A stretch of 64,000 bases of DNA from Kallotenue papyrolyticum (GTDB lineage Bacteria; Chloroflexota; Chloroflexia; Chloroflexales; Kallotenuaceae), in NCBI RefSeq assembly GCF_000526415.1, contig NZ_JAGA01000003.1:806001-870000 (forward strand), given 5' to 3'. Under the pieces are notes generated by a model, which saw only the letters and a program-made list of their open reading frames with translations, had not been told where the DNA came from and searched no databases. Numbering within the stretch: position 1 is the first letter of the stretch; every line of letters begins with the position of its first letter. This document shows positions 24,976-34,119 of the stretch, in pieces. The position numbers were made by a program, and so were the translations under genes.

Positions 24976-25838
24976 GCGCGGATGCGGGCCTCTACCTGGG
25001 CCTGGACATCGGCGGAACCAAGCTGCTGGTCGCCTGCGCCGACAGGGAGGGCACGATCCTGCGCCGCGCACAGGCGCCAACGCCGCTCGATCTGGAGCAG
25101 GGCCTAGCCCTGCTCCAGCGCCTGATCGCCGAGGTGCGCGCCGAGCAGCCGCTGCGCGCCATCGGCGTGGCGATCGGTGGGCCGCTAGACTGGCAGCGCG
25201 GCATCGTCTCGCCGCTGCACCAGCCGCAGTGGCGCGAGGTGCCCCTGCGCGCCATGCTGGAAGCGGCGTATGGCTGTCCCTGCGCCATTGATGTGGATAC
25301 CAACGTCGCCGCGCTAGGCGAGTACGTCTTCGGCGGCGAGCGCGCTAATCCCCTGCTCTACCTGACCCTCAGCACCGGCATGGGCGGTGGCCTGGTGATC
25401 GACGGCCAGCTCTACCGCGGCGCCGACGGCGCGCATCCTGAGGTCGGTCATCAGGCCATCCCTTTTCGCTGCGCCCATCCTGAGCGGGTGAGCTGTGCCT
25501 GCGGCGCCGGCGCGTGTCTAGAAGCGCTGGTCTCGGGCAATGCCATCCGGCGCATCTACGGCAAAGCTGCCGAAGCGCTCAACGCCGAGGAGTGGGCCGA
25601 GGTGGCCTACAACCTGGGCCAGGGGCTGCGCAACCTGGCGACGATCTACGCGCCGGCGCTGATCGTGCTGGGCGGCGGCGTAGCGCTGGGGGGCGGCGCG
25701 CGCCTGCTGGCCGTGGCCGAGGAGGTGATGCGCGCCGGTCTGCGGCTGGTACCGGCACCGCAGGTGCGCCTCAGTCGTCTGGGCTATGAAACAGCGTTGC
25801 GCGGCGCGATCGCGCTGGCCCATCAGGCCGCGGGCTAG
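24972..25838 (+). CDS. ROK family sugar kinase (glucokinase-like)
   Basis: 288 residues. The phosphate-binding motif YLGLDIGGTKLLVACADREG opens the protein. AIDVDTNVAALGEYVFGGER, TLSTGMGGGLVIDGQLYRGA and EVGHQAIPF follow, with the ROK zinc motif CACGAGACLEALVSGNAI (CxCGxxGCxE with the second Gly replaced by Ala, all Cys kept, plus the His of GHQ). It probably phosphorylates glucose or a related sugar with ATP. It is translationally coupled to the upstream metallophosphoesterase-like gene. Its stop overlaps the stop of the convergent broken kinase gene. Confidence 0.9.
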   Translation: MSADAGLYLGLDIGGTKLLVACADREGTILRRAQAPTPLDLEQGLALLQRLIAEVRAEQPLRAIGVAIGGPLDWQRGIVSPLHQPQWREVPLRAMLEAAYGCPCAIDVDTNVAALGEYVFGGERANPLLYLTLSTGMGGGLVIDGQLYRGADGAHPEVGHQAIPFRCAHPERVSCACGAGACLEALVSGNAIRRIYGKAAEALNAEEWAEVAYNLGQGLRNLATIYAPALIVLGGGVALGGGARLLAVAEEVMRAGLRLVPAPQVRLSRLGYETALRGAIALAHQAAG

Positions 25839-26599
25839 CCCACGTAGCGGCGCAGCACGGCATCTACCTGCGCGCCATAGCTCTCGCCGAACAGGTTGAG
25901 GTGGTTGAGTAGGTGGTAGAGCTGGTAGAGCGGCCGCCGCTCTGCAGCGCCGGCGGGCAGTGGCCAGCACTCGGCATAGGCGCGCCAGAAGGTCTCCGGG
26001 AAGCCGCCGAACAGGTCGCACAGCGCCAGTTCGGCCTCGCGGTCGCCATAGGAGACCGCCGGATCGATCAGCACCGGCCTGCCCTGCGTGTCGATCAGCC
26101 AGTTGCCGCTCCAGAGATCGCCATGCAGCAGCGCCGGCTGCGTCAGCGCATCAGCGATCCAAAGATCCAACCGTTCCATGAGACGTTCCAGCCGGCGCTG
26201 ACGTTGTGGCGGCAGCAGACCGCGCTGCAGGGCCAGATCGCGCTGAAAGGCCAGGCGTTCGTCGCGCCAGAAGGCCAGCCAGGAACGGTACGGCGTGTTG
26301 CGCTGGGGGGTCGCGCCACAGTAGTTGTGGTGATCGAGGCCATAGCAGGGCGCGCTGTGGCGGTGGAGCGCTGCCAGCTCGGCACCCAGACGCTCAGCAG
26401 CAGCCTGCTGATTACCCCGTGCATCCGTTTCGATCCATTCGCTGATCAGCAGCTCACCCTGGGGCACAACCAGGTGCCCGATCACGGCGGGCACGCGCAG
26501 CACGCCGGTAGCGGCCAGCAGGTGCAGGCCGCGCGCTTCGGCCTCCAACGGCGTGGGCCAGCCCCGTGGCGGAGGCACCGCAGCGCGCCATTTGACTAA

Positions 26600-26616
26600 G
26601 AGCCTATCCGAATAAC
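26600..26616. repeat. IS terminal inverted repeat, left end
   Basis: GAGCCTATCCGAATAAC, perfect match to the reverse complement of the right end. The TAG stop of the second transposase frame lies inside it. Confidence 0.95.
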
Positions 26617-27083
26617 CCAGCGGCGCGAAAGGCGACCAAGGCACAGGCAAAGTGCAGGAAGGCAAGATAGTGCTGGCCCTTTTTCTCCCAGCGCACCAAC
26701 AAGCGGCGAAAGCGGTTGAGCCAGCTATGGCTGCGCTCCACCACCCAGCGCCGTGCTATCTTGCCGGCCTCGCGGGCGAGTTGCTTAGCTTCCTCTCCAC
26801 GACTGCGAATGTGTGCGGTAAAGCCGAACTCCGCCAGCACCGCCCGCACTTCCGCAAAGTCGTACCCTTTATCCAGGCACATCCCCTGAGGCTGCGCGTC
26901 CGTCGGGGCGGGTCGCTCGACCACAAGGCTTTCAATCGTGGCGCGCACCAGCTTCATATCGTGACGGTTCGCGCCATCAATGGCTACGCCAATTGGCACG
27001 CCGTGGCCCTCGGTCAGCAGCGAGCGTTTGACGCCGTCTTTGCCACGGTCAGTGGGATTTGGGCCGGTCTTTTTCCCCCCCAA
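26604..27083 (-). CDS. IS5-family transposase, C-terminal frame
   Basis: 159 codons from the frame overlap to a stop inside the left inverted repeat. Contents: GGKKTGPNPTDRGKDGVKRS, VPIGVAIDGANRHDMKL, the second-Asp motif CLDKGYDFAEVR, and RRWVVERSHSWLNRFRRLLV with the catalytic Glu, the usual DDE spacing of IS5 transposases. It has no start or ribosome site of its own (only a TTG within the run) and is probably expressed as a fusion with the N-terminal frame. Confidence 0.85.
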   Translation of the reverse strand: MGGKKTGPNPTDRGKDGVKRSLLTEGHGVPIGVAIDGANRHDMKLVRATIESLVVERPAPTDAQPQGMCLDKGYDFAEVRAVLAEFGFTAHIRSRGEEAKQLAREAGKIARRWVVERSHSWLNRFRRLLVRWEKKGQHYLAFLHFACALVAFRAAGLFG

Positions 27084-27483
27084 GCGGCGCTTTGGTCATC
27101 GCCCCGTCCATACTCAGCCAGTTCCAGTCCAGCCCTCGCAATTCATCGAAGCGTTCGACACCGGCTTTCCACAGTGCGAGGAACACGCCAGCCTCGACCC
27201 ATTCTTGAAAACGGTCGTGGGCGGTGGATTTGGCGCACAAGTCGGTCTCATTCAACGACGCCCACTGGCCGCCCGTTCGCAGCACATAAAAGATAGCGTC
27301 AGCACAGCGGCGGTCAGGCACACGCGGCCGGCCTCCGCCAAAGCGGTGCGTGTTTACCCGCGTGGGGAGCAGTGGTTCCATCACCGCCCACAACTCGTCG
27401 GAAATCCGAAAGCCGGTGGTGGTCGTATTGTTCGGGCTCCGCTTACGTGAGCGCGTACTCGTCGGTGCTGTGATCATGTCCAC
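27049..27483 (-). CDS. IS5-family transposase, N-terminal frame
   Basis: 144 residues. The N-terminal part (FRISDELWAVMEPLLPTRVN) is the helix-turn-helix-like DUF4096 domain typical of IS5-family transposases. RFGGGRPRVPDRRCADAIFY and TGGQWASL follow, and LSMDGAMTKAP near the end supplies the first catalytic Asp. The frame reaches its stop just after a G7A5 run, where the second frame takes over in the +1 phase. Programmed frameshifting at such runs makes the full transposase in several IS5-family subgroups. The start is close to the right inverted repeat. Confidence 0.88.
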   Translation of the reverse strand: MDMITAPTSTRSRKRSPNNTTTTGFRISDELWAVMEPLLPTRVNTHRFGGGRPRVPDRRCADAIFYVLRTGGQWASLNETDLCAKSTAHDRFQEWVEAGVFLALWKAGVERFDELRGLDWNWLSMDGAMTKAPLGGEKDRPKSH

Positions 27484-27492
27484 AGTATATCA

Positions 27493-27509
27493 GTTATTCG
27501 GATAGGCTC
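27493..27509. repeat. IS terminal inverted repeat, right end
   Basis: GTTATTCGGATAGGCTC, perfect inverse of the left repeat; flanked by TAA matching 26597-26599. Confidence 0.95.
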
Positions 27510-27703
27510 TAATAGCTGGCCCTGGGATGTAGTCAGGCGGGCGCGGCCTACGCCATGCCCCATGCCCAGGTCGGCAACGCCGCGCAGCGAGATATCCACG
27601 CGGGTGGCAAGGCCGTCAACCACCCAATCAGGCAACGTATGACCGTTCACTGCATCACCACATCACCACTGGTTCAAAGTCGCCTTCATCCCCCGTCTAT
27701 CGG

Positions 27704-28201
27704 TCACGCCGTCGTACCGGCGCTGAGACCATGCTCCCGGCAAATATGCTCCAACAAACCCTCGCACCCCGCGTTGACAAGCTCGTACACGCGCTCGAAC
27801 TCGCCGGTGTAGTAGGGATCCGGCACGTCGCGCACGCCGGCCTGCGGTGCGAAGTCCAGCAACAGGGCGAGCTTGCCGTCGAGCACCCCACCGCGATCGA
27901 GCTGGCGCAGCGCGCGCAGGTTGTCCTGAGCCATGGCGATCACATAGTCGGCGGCTTGCAGATCGCGGAGCGTGACCTGCCGGGCACAGCCCTCATGGGC
28001 AATGCCATAGCGGCGCAACACTTCCCGCGTGCCCGGATGGGCCGGTTCGCCGATATGCCAGTTGCCCGTACCCGCCGAGGCCACACGGATGCGATCCTCT
28101 AGACCTGCAGCGCGTACCTTATGGCGCAAGACCGCCTCGGCCATCGGCGAGCGACAGATGTTGCCCAGACAGATGAACAGCACATTGATCGGTTGGTGCA
28201 T
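27704..28201 (-). CDS. low molecular weight protein-tyrosine phosphatase
   Basis: 165 residues. The P-loop near the N-terminus is VLFICLGNICRSPMAEAVLR (C-x5-R with the family-typical CxGNxCRSP). SAGTGNWHIGEPAHPGTREV follows, and VPDPYYTGEFERVYELV carries the general-acid Asp. It removes phosphate from tyrosine residues or small phosphate esters. GGAGG 5 bp upstream supports ATG 28201. Divergent from gnd; no tyrosine-kinase or polysaccharide locus is adjacent, so its target is unknown. Confidence 0.92.
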   Translation of the reverse strand: MHQPINVLFICLGNICRSPMAEAVLRHKVRAAGLEDRIRVASAGTGNWHIGEPAHPGTREVLRRYGIAHEGCARQVTLRDLQAADYVIAMAQDNLRALRQLDRGGVLDGKLALLLDFAPQAGVRDVPDPYYTGEFERVYELVNAGCEGLLEHICREHGLSAGTTA

Positions 28202-28433
28202 GCGTCCTCCAGCATCCTCACCACGGCGCGAATCGCCAGCGCATATTGTGCCAGGCTCGCGCCCCAGATGCCAGCGACGGAGCGGCGCCACTGCACACAA
28301 CCCCGGCAACATGCGTTACACTACGCCATCATCGACGCGCCACGGTGGCACCGACGATCCCAGGCAGCGCCGCTGTCAGCATGCGCAGGCCAGGCCGGGT
28401 TGTCCGTGCCACCGGCATGTTTTGGAGGAGTGT

Positions 28434-29858
28434 ATGGCACAGCACGACATCGCCGTGATCGGTTTGGCGGTTATGGGCCAGAACCTGGCGCGCAACATCG
28501 CGCGGCATGGCTTCAAGGTCGCCGTGTACAACCGCAGCGCCGAACGCACCCGTGAGCTGGTCACCACGCATCCTGATCCCAATCTCACGCCCTGCTTCGA
28601 CCTGGAAACGCTCGTTGCGGCACTGCAACCACCGCGCCGCCTGTTGTTGATGGTCAAAGCCGGCGAGGCGGTGGATCGCATGATCGAGCAGCTCCAACCC
28701 CTGCTCGCACCGGGCGATATCCTGATCGACGGCGGCAACTCGTTCTTCCGCGATACCGAGCGCCGCGCCACCGCCCTGGCGCAGGCCGGAATCCACTTCC
28801 TGGGGGTGGGCATCTCGGGCGGCGAGGAGGGCGCGCTGCATGGGCCCAGCATCATGCCCGGCGGCGATCGCGCTGCCTACGCCGCCGTCGCGCCGATCTT
28901 CGAGGCGATTGCCGCGCGCGCGCCAGACGGCACGCCCTGCGTGGCCTACCTAGGACCAGGTGGCGCTGGACATTACGTCAAGATGGTCCACAACGGCATC
29001 GAATACGGCGACATGCAGCTTATCGCGGAGAGCTACGATCTGCTGCGGCGCGGCGCCGGACTGGATGCGCCGGCGCTGGCCGAGGTTTTTGCCACCTGGA
29101 ACCAGGGCGAGCTGCAATCGTTTTTGATCGAGATCACCGCCGATATTCTGCGCGCGCGCGACGAGGAGAGCGGTCAGCCGCTGGTCGACCTGATCCTTGA
29201 TACGGCCGGCCAGAAGGGCACCGGCAAGTGGACCTCGCAGGACAGCTTCGAGCTGGGCGTGCCGATTCCGACGATCAACGCCGCGGTGGAGATGCGCATG
29301 CTCTCGGCACAGAAAGAAGAGCGCGTGACCGCGGCCCAGACATTGCGCGGGCCCGCAGCGCGCCCAGCGCACGAGCCAACCGCACTGATCGAGGCGGTGC
29401 GTGCCGCGCTGTACGCCTCCAAGATCTGCGCCTACGCCCAGGGCCTGGCCCTGTTGCGCGCGGCTTCGGACGAGCGCGGCTATGGGTTGGAGCTTGCGAC
29501 CGTCGCGCGGATCTGGCGCGCCGGATGCATCATTCGCGCACGGCTGTTGGACGAGATCAGCGCAGCCTTTACCGCGCAGCCCGATCTGCCCAATCTGCTG
29601 CTGGCGCCCGCCTTTGCCGCAGCCATTGCCGAGCGCGACGCAGCCTGGCGGCGGGCGATCAGCGCAGCGATCGCACAGGGCATCCCCGTCCCGGCGCTCA
29701 GCTCGGCGCTGCACTACTACGATGCGTATCGCAGCGAGCGCCTGCCGGCCAACCTGATTCAGGCCCAGCGTGACTACTTCGGCGCGCACACCTATGCACG
29801 CATCGATCGCCCTGGCCTGTTCCACACCAACTGGAGCGAACTAGTGCGCCGCCGCTAA
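28434..29858 (+). CDS. gnd: 6-phosphogluconate dehydrogenase, decarboxylating
   Basis: 474 residues, the size of the long (dimeric) form. The NADP-binding start is MAQHDIAVIGLAVMGQNLAR. GISGGEEGALHGPSIMPGG and GGAGHYVKMVHNGIEYGDMQ give the substrate and catalytic Lys motifs, and DLILDTAGQKGTGKWTSQDS with the C-terminal DYFGAHTYARID completes the family. It performs the oxidative decarboxylation of 6-phosphogluconate to ribulose 5-phosphate, giving NADPH. GGAGGAG precedes the ATG. The 230-bp divergent gap to the phosphatase gene should hold both promoters; a TACACT near 28316 is a possible -10. Confidence 0.96.
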   Translation: MAQHDIAVIGLAVMGQNLARNIARHGFKVAVYNRSAERTRELVTTHPDPNLTPCFDLETLVAALQPPRRLLLMVKAGEAVDRMIEQLQPLLAPGDILIDGGNSFFRDTERRATALAQAGIHFLGVGISGGEEGALHGPSIMPGGDRAAYAAVAPIFEAIAARAPDGTPCVAYLGPGGAGHYVKMVHNGIEYGDMQLIAESYDLLRRGAGLDAPALAEVFATWNQGELQSFLIEITADILRARDEESGQPLVDLILDTAGQKGTGKWTSQDSFELGVPIPTINAAVEMRMLSAQKEERVTAAQTLRGPAARPAHEPTALIEAVRAALYASKICAYAQGLALLRAASDERGYGLELATVARIWRAGCIIRARLLDEISAAFTAQPDLPNLLLAPAFAAAIAERDAAWRRAISAAIAQGIPVPALSSALHYYDAYRSERLPANLIQAQRDYFGAHTYARIDRPGLFHTNWSELVRRR

Positions 29859-29865
29859 GTAGGAC

Positions 29866-30948
29866 TCAGGCAGCCGGTCGGTAGGACTCAGGTGCTGCCG
29901 GCGGTGCTGCGCCTGATGCGGCGTCGGCGCGGGCGCGGAAGAAGGCATCCACCACGGCCGGATCGAACTGCCGCCCGCGCTGGCGTTCGATCTCGGCCAG
30001 CGCCTGCGCCTCCGACCAGGCCGACTTGTAGGGGCGCTCGTGCGTCAGTGCATCGAAGACATCAGCCACAGCCACGATGCGCCCCGCCAACGGGATGGCG
30101 CTTCCGACCAGGCCGTGGGGATAGCCGCTGCCATCCCAGCGCTCATGGTGCGCTAGGGCGATCTCTGCCGCGACCTGCAGCAACGAAAACCGGCTCCAAC
30201 CCAAAATATCAGCGCCGATCAACGTATGCGTCTTGATCAGCTCAAACTCCTCCGCCGTCAACGCGCTGGACTTGAGCAGAATCGCGTCGGGAATGCCGAT
30301 CTTGCCAATGTCGTGCAGCGGCGCGGCGCGCCGCAACAGTTCGACATCCCCCGCCGGCAGGCCCAAGGCCATGGCAATGGCCGCCGTCAACGCGCCCACC
30401 CGCTGGGTATGTTCGCCGGTGTCGTCATCGCGATATTCGGCAGCACGCGCCAGACATTCCAGCAACTCGATCTGCGCCGCCTCGAGCGCCTGGGTACGTT
30501 CTTGGACGCGCGCCTCCAGTTCCTGGTTGTGGTGCCGCAGCGCTTGGTAGAGGCGTCCCATCTCGATCACGTTGCGCACGCGCAACACGACCTCGATCAT
30601 ATCGAAGGGCTTACTTATAAAATCGCGGGCGCCATGTTCCAACGCCTGCCGCCGTGCCGCGTTGGTAACGTCCGCGGTCAGCACGATCACCGGCAGAAAA
30701 GGCATCTCGGACCAAAGCCGAGCCAGATGCCGGAGCACTTCGATGCCATCCAGGTGGGGCATGTGCAGATCAAGCAGGATCACTTCGGGTTGCAAGCGGA
30801 TGGCATCGGCCAGAAAACGCCGTGGATCGTGGTAGGCGACGATGTTGGTATAGCCGTGTTTACGCAGCAGTTGTTCGAGCACCTGCGTGTTGGTGGGCTG
30901 ATCGTCGAGGATGGCGATCAGCGCGGTATGGAATAGCTCGCTGCTCAT
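29866..30948 (-). CDS. response regulator with HD-GYP output domain (c-di-GMP phosphodiesterase)
   Basis: 360 residues. The receiver domain (about 5-125) has the phospho-acceptor in [20 protein letters not shown], Thr in VLTADVT and Lys in FISKPFD. A coiled coil ([20 protein letters not shown]) leads to an intact HD-GYP domain: [36 protein letters not shown] and [21 protein letters not shown] enzymes hydrolyse cyclic di-GMP. ATG 30948 follows AGAGGAGG at a slightly long distance. It sits downstream of the histidine kinase on the same strand and is its likely partner. Confidence 0.93.
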   Translation of the reverse strand: MSSELFHTALIAILDDQPTNTQVLEQLLRKHGYTNIVAYHDPRRFLADAIRLQPEVILLDLHMPHLDGIEVLRHLARLWSEMPFLPVIVLTADVTNAARRQALEHGARDFISKPFDMIEVVLRVRNVIEMGRLYQALRHHNQELEARVQERTQALEAAQIELLECLARAAEYRDDDTGEHTQRVGALTAAIAMALGLPAGDVELLRRAAPLHDIGKIGIPDAILLKSSALTAEEFELIKTHTLIGADILGWSRFSLLQVAAEIALAHHERWDGSGYPHGLVGSAIPLAGRIVAVADVFDALTHERPYKSAWSEAQALAEIERQRGRQFDPAVVDAFFRARADAASGAAPPAAPESYRPAA

Positions 30949-31233
30949 CTCCGCCCAGCCTCCTCTGACCCAGCTCCGCTCATGACTCACATATCGCCCG
31001 CGCGGGCAACTGCGGCCCAGCGGCGCTGAGCCGCTGGGGTCGTTGGGGGGTGATGAGGAGCCATCCATCCTGTACGTCGATCAACGCAACCGTCCCGTGG
31101 GATGATCGCTTCACGGCCGTAGCGCAGAACGGCAGGAGCATGGCCAAGGAGCCACACCGCTCGGATGCAACCCCGGCCACAACGCCAGAGGACGGCGCCT
31201 GCAGCGGATCGCGCACCGAGCAGAACATATCAA
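30949..31233 (-). other. 285-bp gap between kinase and response regulator genes, no recognised gene
   Basis: A frame of about 100 codons crosses this gap but begins inside the kinase 3' end, lacks a ribosome site and resembles no family. No terminator with a T-run or clear promoter was found. Confidence 0.4.
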
Positions 31234-33864
31234 TCAGGCATCCTCGCCACCTCCGGCGCTCTGGAGCTCGTGCGTAGGGGCGCGCGGCAACTCCAGCCAC
31301 AGCTCCACACCGCCCTGCCGCGGCGTTACTCCCAGTGTACCACCCTGTACCTCTACCAACCGGCGTGCCAGCACCCAGCCAAAGTGTCTGATCTCAAGAC
31401 CGGCCAGATCCGGTGCAGCTCCATCCCCCTCCACCGCGCGCCTCCACCACCCACTACCGAGGGCAAGCTGTAGCGGCCCTTCCAACACGAGCCGTACCCG
31501 CGCGCCGTCGCGGTGCGCGCGCAGCGTGAGGCGCGCATCGGGGGATAGAGCATTCAGCGCTATACGCAATACCTGCACCAGCGCCTGAGTCAGGCGGCGG
31601 CGATCGGCCATGACCACCACATCACTGCTATCGATGACACAAGACAACTGGTACTGCTGCGTCAGAGCACGGGCCTGCAGCAGAGCATCCTGTACCAGTG
31701 GCACGAGCGGTAGTGCTTCAAGGGCCAAAGCCGACCGCTGGGCTTCCAAATCCACCAAAGCCAATACATCATCGATCAAAGCCAGCAACTGCTGACCGGC
31801 ATGGCCGATAGCGGCGATCTGTGTCCGCTGCTGCTCATCGGTGATCTCCGACTCGAGCAACTGAACGCTGCCGAGAATGGCGTGTAAGGGCGTGCGCAGC
31901 TCATGGCTCAGGCGGGCGAGCAGCACCTGCGCAGTGCGGCTGGAGGCTTCAGCAGCCTCCTTGGAGCGGATCAGCGCCTGCTCGGCCTGTTTGCGCGTAC
32001 TGACATCGCGTGCGACGACGCACATCGCTGCCTGCTGGTTGAAACTGATCAGCACGGCGGAGACCTCCAGCGGCACCAGCGTGCCATCACGACGGCGATG
32101 ATAGCGCTCGCCCAGCACCAGGGCGCCCTGGGTAACGATGCGCGCGGTGTAGGCCTCGACGCTGGCCCGGTCGTGGGCCACCACATCGTAGAGCGTCATG
32201 CTGCGCAATTCGGCCAGGCTGTAGCCGATCAGCCGCTGGTAGGCCGGGTTGGCATCGATGAAGCGCATCGTCGCCACATCGATCAGGTAGATGCTTTCGG
32301 TGGTCTGCTCCACCACGGCGCGGTAGCGCGCCTCGCTTTCGCGGAGAATAGCCTGTGCGCGCAGTTGCTCGGTCACATCGCGCATCACCAGACTTAGCAC
32401 CGGTCGCTCTGTGCCGATCACCGCGACACTGGCCTCGACATCCAGCGTGGAGCCCTCGGCATGCCGCAGACGCAGGCGCTCCAGCGGCGTACCGCGCATC
32501 TCGAGCCAGGCGGCCAGTCGCTCATCGATCTGCTGTGGTGGAAGGGCCACGACATCGTAGAGCGTCAGCATCAGGCAGCGCACCGGGTCATAGCCCAACA
32601 TGCCGGCACCGGCGGGATTGATGTCGATCAAGCGCCGGCTGGCGGCATCGATCAAGGCGATCGCATCGCTTGTCTGTTCGACAACCGCCTGGTAACGGGC
32701 ATCGCGCTCGCGCAAGGCGCGGTCGGTCTGCCGCAGGGCCGTCACATTCCTGGTGATCCCCAGCAGATAGGGACGGCCGTACAGCGCATCTACATGCCAG
32801 CGCCCGATGGTGTGGAAGTAGTAGGCACCCTGGGGAGTACGCGCGCGATACTCCACATCGAAGGCCTCACCTTGTTCGATGGCCCGCTGGAGCGCACGCC
32901 GAACACGCTCGCGATCGACATCCTCGACAAAGGCCAGCGCGCTCTGTGCGTCGCGGGGGAGGGTTTCTGGCGTGAAGCCGAACAGCGCTGCGGTTTCGGC
33001 ACTGGCGAACGAGTGAAGCCGGCCGGTCGCCACGTCAAATTCCCAGATCAGCACGCCGGCGCATGCCAACGCCGTCATCAGACGCTCGTGCTGGCTGCTC
33101 AGCATGGTACTCGCGTGCTGCAACGCCTGCGCCACCTGGCCGACCTCATCACCGGCCGCCGCCATCACCTGCAATGGCTTACCCTCCACCAAGCGACGGG
33201 CGTTGTCGGCCAACACACGCATCCGGCGCAGGGCATCGCGCATCATCACCAGCGTGAGCAGCACGATGACCACACTCAGCAGCAGTGCCAAAGCGGCCAT
33301 CAGCAGATTGCGGCGGTAGGCCTGCTCCAGCCGTGACAGTTCGGCTTCGTAGTGCTGCTGCTGGAACTGTTGCAGGCGGTTGAGCTGTTGCTCGATCTGC
33401 CTGAGCTGCTGTTCGCTCTGCGCCAACAGCGCGCCCAGATCCTCCGTCGGTAGGCGCGCACGCAGATCATACTGCTCGAGCAGCGCCAGAGTGCGCAGTT
33501 CTTGGTCGACCAGGCGCCCGATTGCGGCGAACAGCTCGCGCTGCTGATCGTCGAATGGCCGGAGCTGTTGCAGACGACGCAGCTCGACGCGGGCGGCTTC
33601 ACGGGCGGTGCGCGCCCGCCCGACCAAGCTTGGCGTTGCCATCAGCAGCACGCTGCGCTGGGCGCTCTCGGCGTACAGCACGCCCGTGAACAGAACACGG
33701 GTTTGGGCCTGGGCCGTCAAGTACTGCTGCATCAGCAGCATGCTTGCGGCGCGCTGCCGTTCGATCAGATGGAGCGCAAGAGCAGCGGCAGCAAACACAA
33801 GCAGCAGCGCCAGCAGCAACAGGCCGGTTTTGCGCGCAAGCGAGACGTTCCGCCAGGCGCACAT
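31234..33864 (-). CDS. membrane sensor histidine kinase with three PAS domains and eroded ATP-binding boxes
   Basis: 876 residues. A first membrane segment (LLLLALLLVFAAAALALHLI) and a second (LLMAALALLLSVVIVLLTLV) flank an extracytoplasmic helical region of CHASE3 type. HAMP follows (DNARRLVEGKPLQVMAAAGD), then PAS/PAC repeats (about residues 260-630), HisKA with the phospho-His in LLARLSHELRTPLHAILGSV, and a HATPase-like end. The N-box Asn remains (VLRIALNALSP), but the DxGxG and GTGLGL boxes are not recognisable (LEGPLQLALGSGWW; EIRHFGWVLARRLVEVQGG). Autophosphorylation is therefore doubtful. Start 33864 has AAGGG upstream; a GTG at 33921 is possible. Confidence 0.85.
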   Translation of the reverse strand: MCAWRNVSLARKTGLLLLALLLVFAAAALALHLIERQRAASMLLMQQYLTAQAQTRVLFTGVLYAESAQRSVLLMATPSLVGRARTAREAARVELRRLQQLRPFDDQQRELFAAIGRLVDQELRTLALLEQYDLRARLPTEDLGALLAQSEQQLRQIEQQLNRLQQFQQQHYEAELSRLEQAYRRNLLMAALALLLSVVIVLLTLVMMRDALRRMRVLADNARRLVEGKPLQVMAAAGDEVGQVAQALQHASTMLSSQHERLMTALACAGVLIWEFDVATGRLHSFASAETAALFGFTPETLPRDAQSALAFVEDVDRERVRRALQRAIEQGEAFDVEYRARTPQGAYYFHTIGRWHVDALYGRPYLLGITRNVTALRQTDRALRERDARYQAVVEQTSDAIALIDAASRRLIDINPAGAGMLGYDPVRCLMLTLYDVVALPPQQIDERLAAWLEMRGTPLERLRLRHAEGSTLDVEASVAVIGTERPVLSLVMRDVTEQLRAQAILRESEARYRAVVEQTTESIYLIDVATMRFIDANPAYQRLIGYSLAELRSMTLYDVVAHDRASVEAYTARIVTQGALVLGERYHRRRDGTLVPLEVSAVLISFNQQAAMCVVARDVSTRKQAEQALIRSKEAAEASSRTAQVLLARLSHELRTPLHAILGSVQLLESEITDEQQRTQIAAIGHAGQQLLALIDDVLALVDLEAQRSALALEALPLVPLVQDALLQARALTQQYQLSCVIDSSDVVVMADRRRLTQALVQVLRIALNALSPDARLTLRAHRDGARVRLVLEGPLQLALGSGWWRRAVEGDGAAPDLAGLEIRHFGWVLARRLVEVQGGTLGVTPRQGGVELWLELPRAPTHELQSAGGGEDA

Positions 33865-34119
33865 CCAGCCCTTACAGCGCCGGCCGAGCCCTCTCCCAAA
33901 GCGTGGCGTTGCGGTGTTCACGAAGATCAGCTATGCGTCGTGTCAACGTAGCCGGGCAGTAGGCGTCTGGCAACAACACAGACAGGCCACGCGCACGGTG
34001 ATCGTCACATCGTTGGCATAACCATACCTGATTGGCGGGCGATTCTCGCGCCAGGGGGTCCTGAGGCGATTGTATCCATTCTGGGGAAGCACGATCCGGA
34101 CCGAGAGTCCATCCCCCGG

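Larger units (their letters stand above)
26600..27509 (-). mobile_element. IS5-family insertion sequence, 910 bp
   Basis: Perfect 17-bp terminal inverted repeats GAGCCTATCCGAATAAC (26600-26616) and GTTATTCGGATAGGCTC (27493-27509) bound the element, with a 3-bp TAA duplication on each side (26597-26599 and 27510-27512). A TNA target duplication of this size fits IS5-family subgroups. Two overlapping minus-strand frames encode a DDE transposase joined at a G7A5 run. All ends are intact, so the element is probably recent and may still be mobile. Confidence 0.93.
25835..27650 (-). pseudogene. fructosamine kinase-family gene interrupted by an IS5-family element
   Basis: The 3' part (25835-26599) encodes LLVKWRAAVPPPRGW..., HGDLWSGNWLIDTQGRPVLI and DPAVSYGDREAELAL, the ATP/Mg motifs of fructosamine-3-kinase/ketosamine kinases (APH fold). 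The 5' part lies beyond the IS (27513-27650, GTG start at 27650, PDWVVDGLATRVDISLRGVA ... RARLTTSQGQ). Removing the element and one TAA copy restores one frame of 300 residues, the normal family length, with the junction reading QGQLLVKW. The ancestral enzyme would repair glycated amines. The remaining downstream frame can only start within IS sequence at a weak TTG, so the gene is probably dead. Confidence 0.88.

Noticed and set aside
26604-26665. Possible new start for the fructosamine kinase fragment within the IS
   Set aside because: Only a TTG without ribosome site; the resulting protein lacks the N-terminal nucleotide-binding part, so the gene is treated as broken.
30980-31300. 106-codon minus-strand frame between kinase and response regulator
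   Set aside because: Overlaps the kinase 3' end, no ribosome site, no recognisable domain; too weak to call a gene.
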